From NCBI GenBank assembly GCA_905234765.1, contig CAJOIF010000048.1:1-11918 (forward strand): DNA of 11,918 nt, given 5' to 3'. Position 1 is the first letter of the stretch, and each line of letters begins with the position of its first letter. A program made the position numbers and the translations under genes. A model generated the notes under the pieces. The model made no database searches, was not told the DNA's origin, and worked only from the letters and a program-made list of their open reading frames with translations. Source of the stretch: an uncultured Bacteroidales bacterium (GTDB taxonomy: Bacteria; Bacteroidota; Bacteroidia; Bacteroidales; F082). Shown here in pieces: positions 9,238 to 11,918 of the stretch.

Positions 9238-10031
9238 TGGTCATATTCATCACAGGGATATCCTCAGGTTTTGGTTTGGAGACCGCACGCCTGCTGTCGC
9301 AAGAAGGTCATGTCGTTTACGGGACAGTACGTCGTGAGGTCACACCGTTGCCAAAAGTGAAATACCTTCGATTGGACGTCCGCGATGCCAAGGTTGTGCA
9401 ACAGGCCGTGGAACAAGTCATCGAGACGGAAGGCCGTATCGATGTGTTGGTCAACAATGCCGGCATGGGCATCGGCGGACCGTTGGAGTTTGCCACAGAG
9501 GAAGAAATCAGGGAACAGATGGATGCCAACTTCATGGGTTTGGTGCATTGCGTTGACGCTGTGCTGCCCCAAATGAGGAAACAAGGCTCAGGCAAGATCA
9601 TCGCTCTCAGCTCCATCGGTGGCTTGATGGGACTACCGTTTCAAGGCTTCTATTCAGCCAGCAAGTTCGCCATCGAAGGCTATTGCGAGAGCCTTCGTTT
9701 GGAAACAAAACCGTTTGGCATCACCGTAATAGTGATCCGTCCTGGCGACTTCGCAACGGGTTTCACAGGCAGCCGAAAGAAAGCAACAAATGACGAAGCG
9801 TTTCAGGCCTATCCTGCCTATCAAAAAGCCATTGACAAGGTGGAACATGACGAGACAGGCGGGCTGAAGCCTCAGGTGGTCGCCCATAAAATCAGCAAAG
9901 TCATCCGAATGAAACATCCACGGTATGGTTATGTGGTGTCCTCATTCGAACAACGACTCTCTGTGTTCCTGAAACAAATCTTGCCAGCAAAATGGTTTGC
10001 TGCGATTTTGGGAAAATACTACTATTTGTAG
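9237..10031 (+). CDS. Short-chain dehydrogenase/reductase, candidate 3-ketosphinganine reductase
   Basis: The 264-aa classical SDR has the nucleotide-binding motif TGISSGFG (6-13), NNAG (73-76), and the catalytic tetrad Asn98, Ser126, Tyr139 and Lys143 (YSASK). VRR at 31-33 after beta-strand 2 suggests NADPH preference, since basic residues there contact the 2'-phosphate. The C-terminal region (about 235-264) is hydrophobic with aromatic residues and may hold the enzyme at the membrane. The natural job beside SPT is reduction of 3-ketosphinganine to sphinganine; substrate assignment rests on context, because SDR sequences are broad. The start codon overlaps the SPT stop by one base (TAATG). 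Confidence 0.85.
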
Positions 10032-10055
10032 GTTTGTTTAGTAATTTGTTTCGAT

Positions 10056-10745
10056 ATGTATAGCTTAAACTATAAAGTAACCACTAGCACCTGCGACAGC
10101 GAGGGCAAACTCAAACTGTTCTCCGCCCTTCAGATGATGCAGGATTGCTCGGAGATGTGGATCGACAGCGAGCCACAGATAAAGGAATATTTTGCCCGCG
10201 AGAACATGGCGCAACTGCTGGCCTCAAGGCAAGTGGAGATTATTCGCGTGCCCGATTTCAAGGAAGAACTGACCGTGACGACCTCGGTCTACGGCATGAA
10301 GCCCATGTTCGGCTTCCGCAACACCTTCATCTATGATGCAGAAGGCAAGCCCTGCTACCGCACTTGGAGCATGGGTGCCTTTGTCGATAAATCCAACGGC
10401 AAGCTGAAGCGCGTGGACGATGCCGTGGCCAACTCGCTGCTCATTGAGCCGCAGCTGGAGATGAACTACAAAGACCGCCGCATCATCTTGCCGAAGGGTG
10501 GGGGAGAGGCCTTCGCGCCCATCCAGGTGATGCGCGCCGACATCGATTACAACCGCCACGTCAACAACGCCAACTACATCCGCATGGCGATGGAGCTGCT
10601 GCCCGAGGACTTTGTCGTAAAGGGTCTTCGCGTGGAATACCGTGTGGCCGCAAAATTAGGCGACGTTCTCGTCCCAACAGTTTTTGAGATAGAAAACGGC
10701 TTCATCATCGAACTCGCCATTGGAATTGTGGAGTTTACATCTTAG
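10056..10745 (+). CDS. Acyl-ACP thioesterase (FatA/FatB-like)
   Basis: The 229-aa protein has the double hot-dog layout of acyl-ACP thioesterases. Residues 1-125 form the first domain (SLNYKVTTSTCDSEGKLKL, MMQDCSEMW, the RTWSMGAFVD strand). The second carries the catalytic segment RADIDYNRHVNNANY (160-174) with Asp164, Asn166 and His168, and Glu180 downstream in AMELLP. It would release free fatty acids from acyl-ACP and so affect acyl supply for the neighbouring lipid enzymes. The gap to the upstream gene is 24 bp, wider than elsewhere in the operon, so a separate promoter is possible. From about 10081 to 10620 the GC content is near 57% by hand count, well above the 45-50% of the upstream genes, a hint of a different origin. 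It is slightly short for the family but looks complete. Confidence 0.88.
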   Translation: MYSLNYKVTTSTCDSEGKLKLFSALQMMQDCSEMWIDSEPQIKEYFARENMAQLLASRQVEIIRVPDFKEELTVTTSVYGMKPMFGFRNTFIYDAEGKPCYRTWSMGAFVDKSNGKLKRVDDAVANSLLIEPQLEMNYKDRRIILPKGGGEAFAPIQVMRADIDYNRHVNNANYIRMAMELLPEDFVVKGLRVEYRVAAKLGDVLVPTVFEIENGFIIELAIGIVEFTS

Positions 10746-10769
10746 TTTTTACGACTAAGACATCAACAG

Positions 10770-10817
10770 AAAAGCCCCTGTGGTTCAGAAATCCTATTGG
10801 CAACACATTGGCTTTTT
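10770..10817 (+). terminator. Candidate terminator of the lipid operon
   Basis: AAAAGCC (10770-10776) pairs with GGCTTTT (10810-10816) and a further T follows. Inside, TGTG and CACA can pair after a small internal loop. It lies between the converging thioesterase and GNAT pseudogene, and could work in both directions because each arm ends in A or T runs. The long loop and interrupted stem limit confidence. Confidence 0.4.
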
Positions 10818-10833
10818 GAGGGAAGTTTTTCCA

Positions 10834-11263
10834 TTACTCCAACCCCATCAGCATCACCCGCTCTTCCTTCTTGAAACCGAATCTTTCATAGAAATCGGGC
10901 AAGACACCTTCGCGGGCGGTAATCAGATGGAAACCTACGATGCCCTGCGCCTTGAGGTCGGCGAGGCACTGCTCCAGCAATTGGCTTGCGATGCCTTTTC
11001 GTTGGTATCGGGGCGCAACGGCAAGGTCGTTGATTTCGAAAGTGCGGCCTGGAAGTGCCCAAAATGAAGCCTGACACTTCGCCATCCACGACACATTCCA
11101 AACCGTAATGCTGATGGCTTTCAAGCAATTCACGGACATGGATGGTGGCATCTTTCACCGACCAGTTGTCGTTCCACGGCTCGCCCGAAAACGACGCCGC
11201 ATAAATGGCGCCATATTGGTTCAAATGCTCAATAGTGATGGGGCTGATGATGAGGTTTTGCAT
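10834..11263 (-). pseudogene. GNAT acetyltransferase broken by a frameshift
   Basis: Two reading frames together make one GNAT acetyltransferase. The first runs from ATG 11263 to about 11051 (71 residues, MQNLIISPI to SGFILGTS). The second runs from 11049 to the TAA at 10836-10834 (71 residues, GRTFEINDLA to MLMGLE) and holds the acetyl-CoA loop YQRKGIASQLL and the FYERFGFKKEE strand. The join needs a one-base shift at about 11050. There is no homopolymer there, so a simple read error is less likely. The link between FILGTS and GRTFEIND is also shorter than I would expect, which suggests a small deletion rather than a one-base insertion. If the break is real, the product is truncated after beta-strand 4 and inactive. 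Substrate is unknown. Confidence 0.75.
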
Positions 11264-11278
11264 AAGGGATATTTTTGG

Positions 11279-11286
11279 CAAAGATA
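11279..11286 (-). promoter_or_regulatory. Candidate -7 box of the GNAT pseudogene
   Basis: The minus strand reads TATCTTTG, an exact TAnnTTTG match, 16 bp upstream of the ATG at 11263. No -33 TTTG was found at the usual distance. The broken gene therefore appears to keep its promoter core. Confidence 0.45.
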
Positions 11287-11420
11287 GTGGGTTTATTCGT
11301 ATTACTATTCTTTTGTCTCCGAAACAATGTTGATGTGTGAAAAACAATATGCATAATGATGTTACTGATGGCCAAGGAAGTGATTTTGCTTATTGTATTA
11401 ACTTGTTGTTTTTCACTAAT

Positions 11421-11457
11421 ACTTACAAAAAGGTGTGTGTATTGACAAAAGGTAAGT
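11421..11457 (+). promoter_or_regulatory. Two tandem imperfect ACTTAC/GTAAGT dyads (candidate HxlR operators)
   Basis: Site 1 is ACTTAC-N6-GTGTGT (11421-11438) and site 2 is ATTGAC-N5-GTAAGT (11441-11457). Each is an imperfect version of the dyad ACTTAC...GTAAGT with an A-rich centre, and they start 20 bp apart, about two helical turns. They lie upstream of the -7 box of the HxlR gene, where an autoregulating winged-helix dimer would bind. Assignment to HxlR is inferred from position and dyad form. Confidence 0.5.
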
Positions 11458-11481
11458 GACTGAAATATAGAAATCTTTGTA

Positions 11482-11489
11482 TATTTTTG
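11482..11489 (+). promoter_or_regulatory. -7 box of the HxlR gene
   Basis: TATTTTTG matches TAnnTTTG exactly and lies 19 bp upstream of the ATG at 11509. No -33 TTTG is at standard spacing; that region is next to the ACTTAC dyads. Confidence 0.55.
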
Positions 11490-11508
11490 CAGCGATAATT
11501 TAGAAACG

Positions 11509-11886
11509 ATGAACAACAAGAAAGAAATACAAAGTGCCACCTTCCCTGACTGCCCGATACGCAACGTGATTTCGCACATCACCGACAAATGGTCGTTGTT
11601 AGTACTTTACACCTTGGAGCAAAAGGAAGTGCTGAGATTCAAAGACTTGTGGAGGCAGATCCCTGACATTTCACAAAAGATGCTGACCTCAACGCTACGC
11701 CATCTTGAAGACGATGGCATTATCAGTCGCGAGGTGTTTACGGAAGTTCCGCCACGTGTGGAATACAGACTTAGCGAACGCGGAAAGAGTCTCATGCCGC
11801 ATTTGGATGCATTGATTTCATGGGGCATTGAACATCAGGAAAGCATCATTAACGATAGGATAAAGCACATTAAATCAAATAATTAA
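11509..11886 (+). CDS. HxlR-family winged-helix transcriptional regulator
   Basis: The 125-aa protein matches HxlR regulators along its whole length: the N-terminal CPIRNVISHITDKWSLLVLYTL (from Cys15), the recognition region FKDLWRQIPDISQKMLTSTLRHLEDDGIISREV, and the wing PRVEYRLSERGKSLMPHL. These dimeric winged-helix proteins sense electrophiles, quinones or aldehydes, often through the conserved Cys15, and usually repress an adjacent oxidoreductase gene. The start ATG at 11509 follows an A-rich leader and a good -7 box. A second gene begins 11 bp after its stop, so the two are probably one transcript, and tandem dyads upstream suggest self-control. Confidence 0.9.
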   Translation: MNNKKEIQSATFPDCPIRNVISHITDKWSLLVLYTLEQKEVLRFKDLWRQIPDISQKMLTSTLRHLEDDGIISREVFTEVPPRVEYRLSERGKSLMPHLDALISWGIEHQESIINDRIKHIKSNN

Positions 11887-11897
11887 ACTTTTCAAAA

Positions 11898-11918
11898 ATG
11901 GAAAATACAAAGAAGAAA
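11898..11918 (+). CDS. Start of an unidentified gene (partial, runs off the right edge)
   Basis: An ATG at 11898 opens a frame of seven codons (MENTKKK) to the window end, preceded by the A-rich leader TTTTCAAAA typical of Bacteroidetes starts. It lies 11 bp after the HxlR stop, so it is probably co-transcribed and is the likely target of that regulator. HxlR partners are often NAD(P)H oxidoreductases or flavodoxin-like enzymes, but nothing here identifies the product. Confidence 0.5.

Noticed and set aside
10740..10760. TCTTAG/CTAAGA hairpin over the thioesterase stop
   Set aside because: It has only six A/T-rich pairs with a 9-nt loop and no following T tract; the structure at 10770-10817 is a better candidate.

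Overview
The window reads as chromosomal DNA from a Bacteroidales-type bacterium (Prevotella/Bacteroides-like, roughly 45-50% GC). The reasons are three. Gene starts lack Shine-Dalgarno sequences and sit in A-rich leaders. Several upstream regions carry the Bacteroidetes -7 promoter box TAnnTTTG. The gene set includes a sphingolipid pathway, two Bacteroidales-style AraC regulators and an FatA-like acyl-ACP thioesterase. The family assignments come from reading motifs by eye; no database search was possible.

Layout. Positions 1-70 hold the last codons of a + strand gene. It converges on a minus-strand pair: an AraC-family regulator (2120-3001) and, 22 bp downstream of it, ftsH (193-2097). This FtsH resembles the clostridial (Lachnospiraceae) type more than the usual Bacteroidales FtsH. 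A small two-pass membrane protein of unknown function (3165-3803) follows on the + strand, then a second AraC-family regulator (3883-4758, minus) that is a clear paralogue of the first.

The centre of the window is a tightly packed + strand operon of seven genes (4936-10745): a CDP-alcohol phosphotransferase, a GtrA-like membrane protein, a PlsC-type acyltransferase, a double-GNAT acyltransferase, a serine palmitoyltransferase (SPT) candidate, a short-chain dehydrogenase (3-ketosphinganine reductase candidate) and an acyl-ACP thioesterase. The first six genes overlap or nearly touch (-23 to +5 bp); the thioesterase follows after 24 bp. Read together they make a plausible assembly line. SPT condenses serine with an acyl thioester, the dehydrogenase reduces the ketone, the GNAT protein N-acylates to dihydroceramide, the CDP-alcohol enzyme adds a phospho-headgroup, and GtrA may move a lipid-linked group across the membrane. 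The PlsC-type enzyme and the thioesterase would handle further acylation or acyl supply. The headgroup and the exact acyl steps are inferences.

The 177-bp region between the second AraC gene and this operon is rich in structure. It has CCATT-type repeats 21 bp apart, a further copy 39 bp upstream, and a perfect 19-bp palindrome made of two face-to-face -7 boxes. An 11-mer from this region recurs upstream of the first AraC gene. This suggests that one or both AraC proteins control the lipid operon and themselves.

After the operon lie a frameshifted GNAT acetyltransferase pseudogene (10834-11263, minus), a divergent intergenic region with two tandem imperfect ACTTAC/GTAAGT dyads, an HxlR-family regulator (11509-11886), and the first seven codons of a gene running off the right end. 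No rRNA, tRNA, CRISPR array or insertion sequence was seen.
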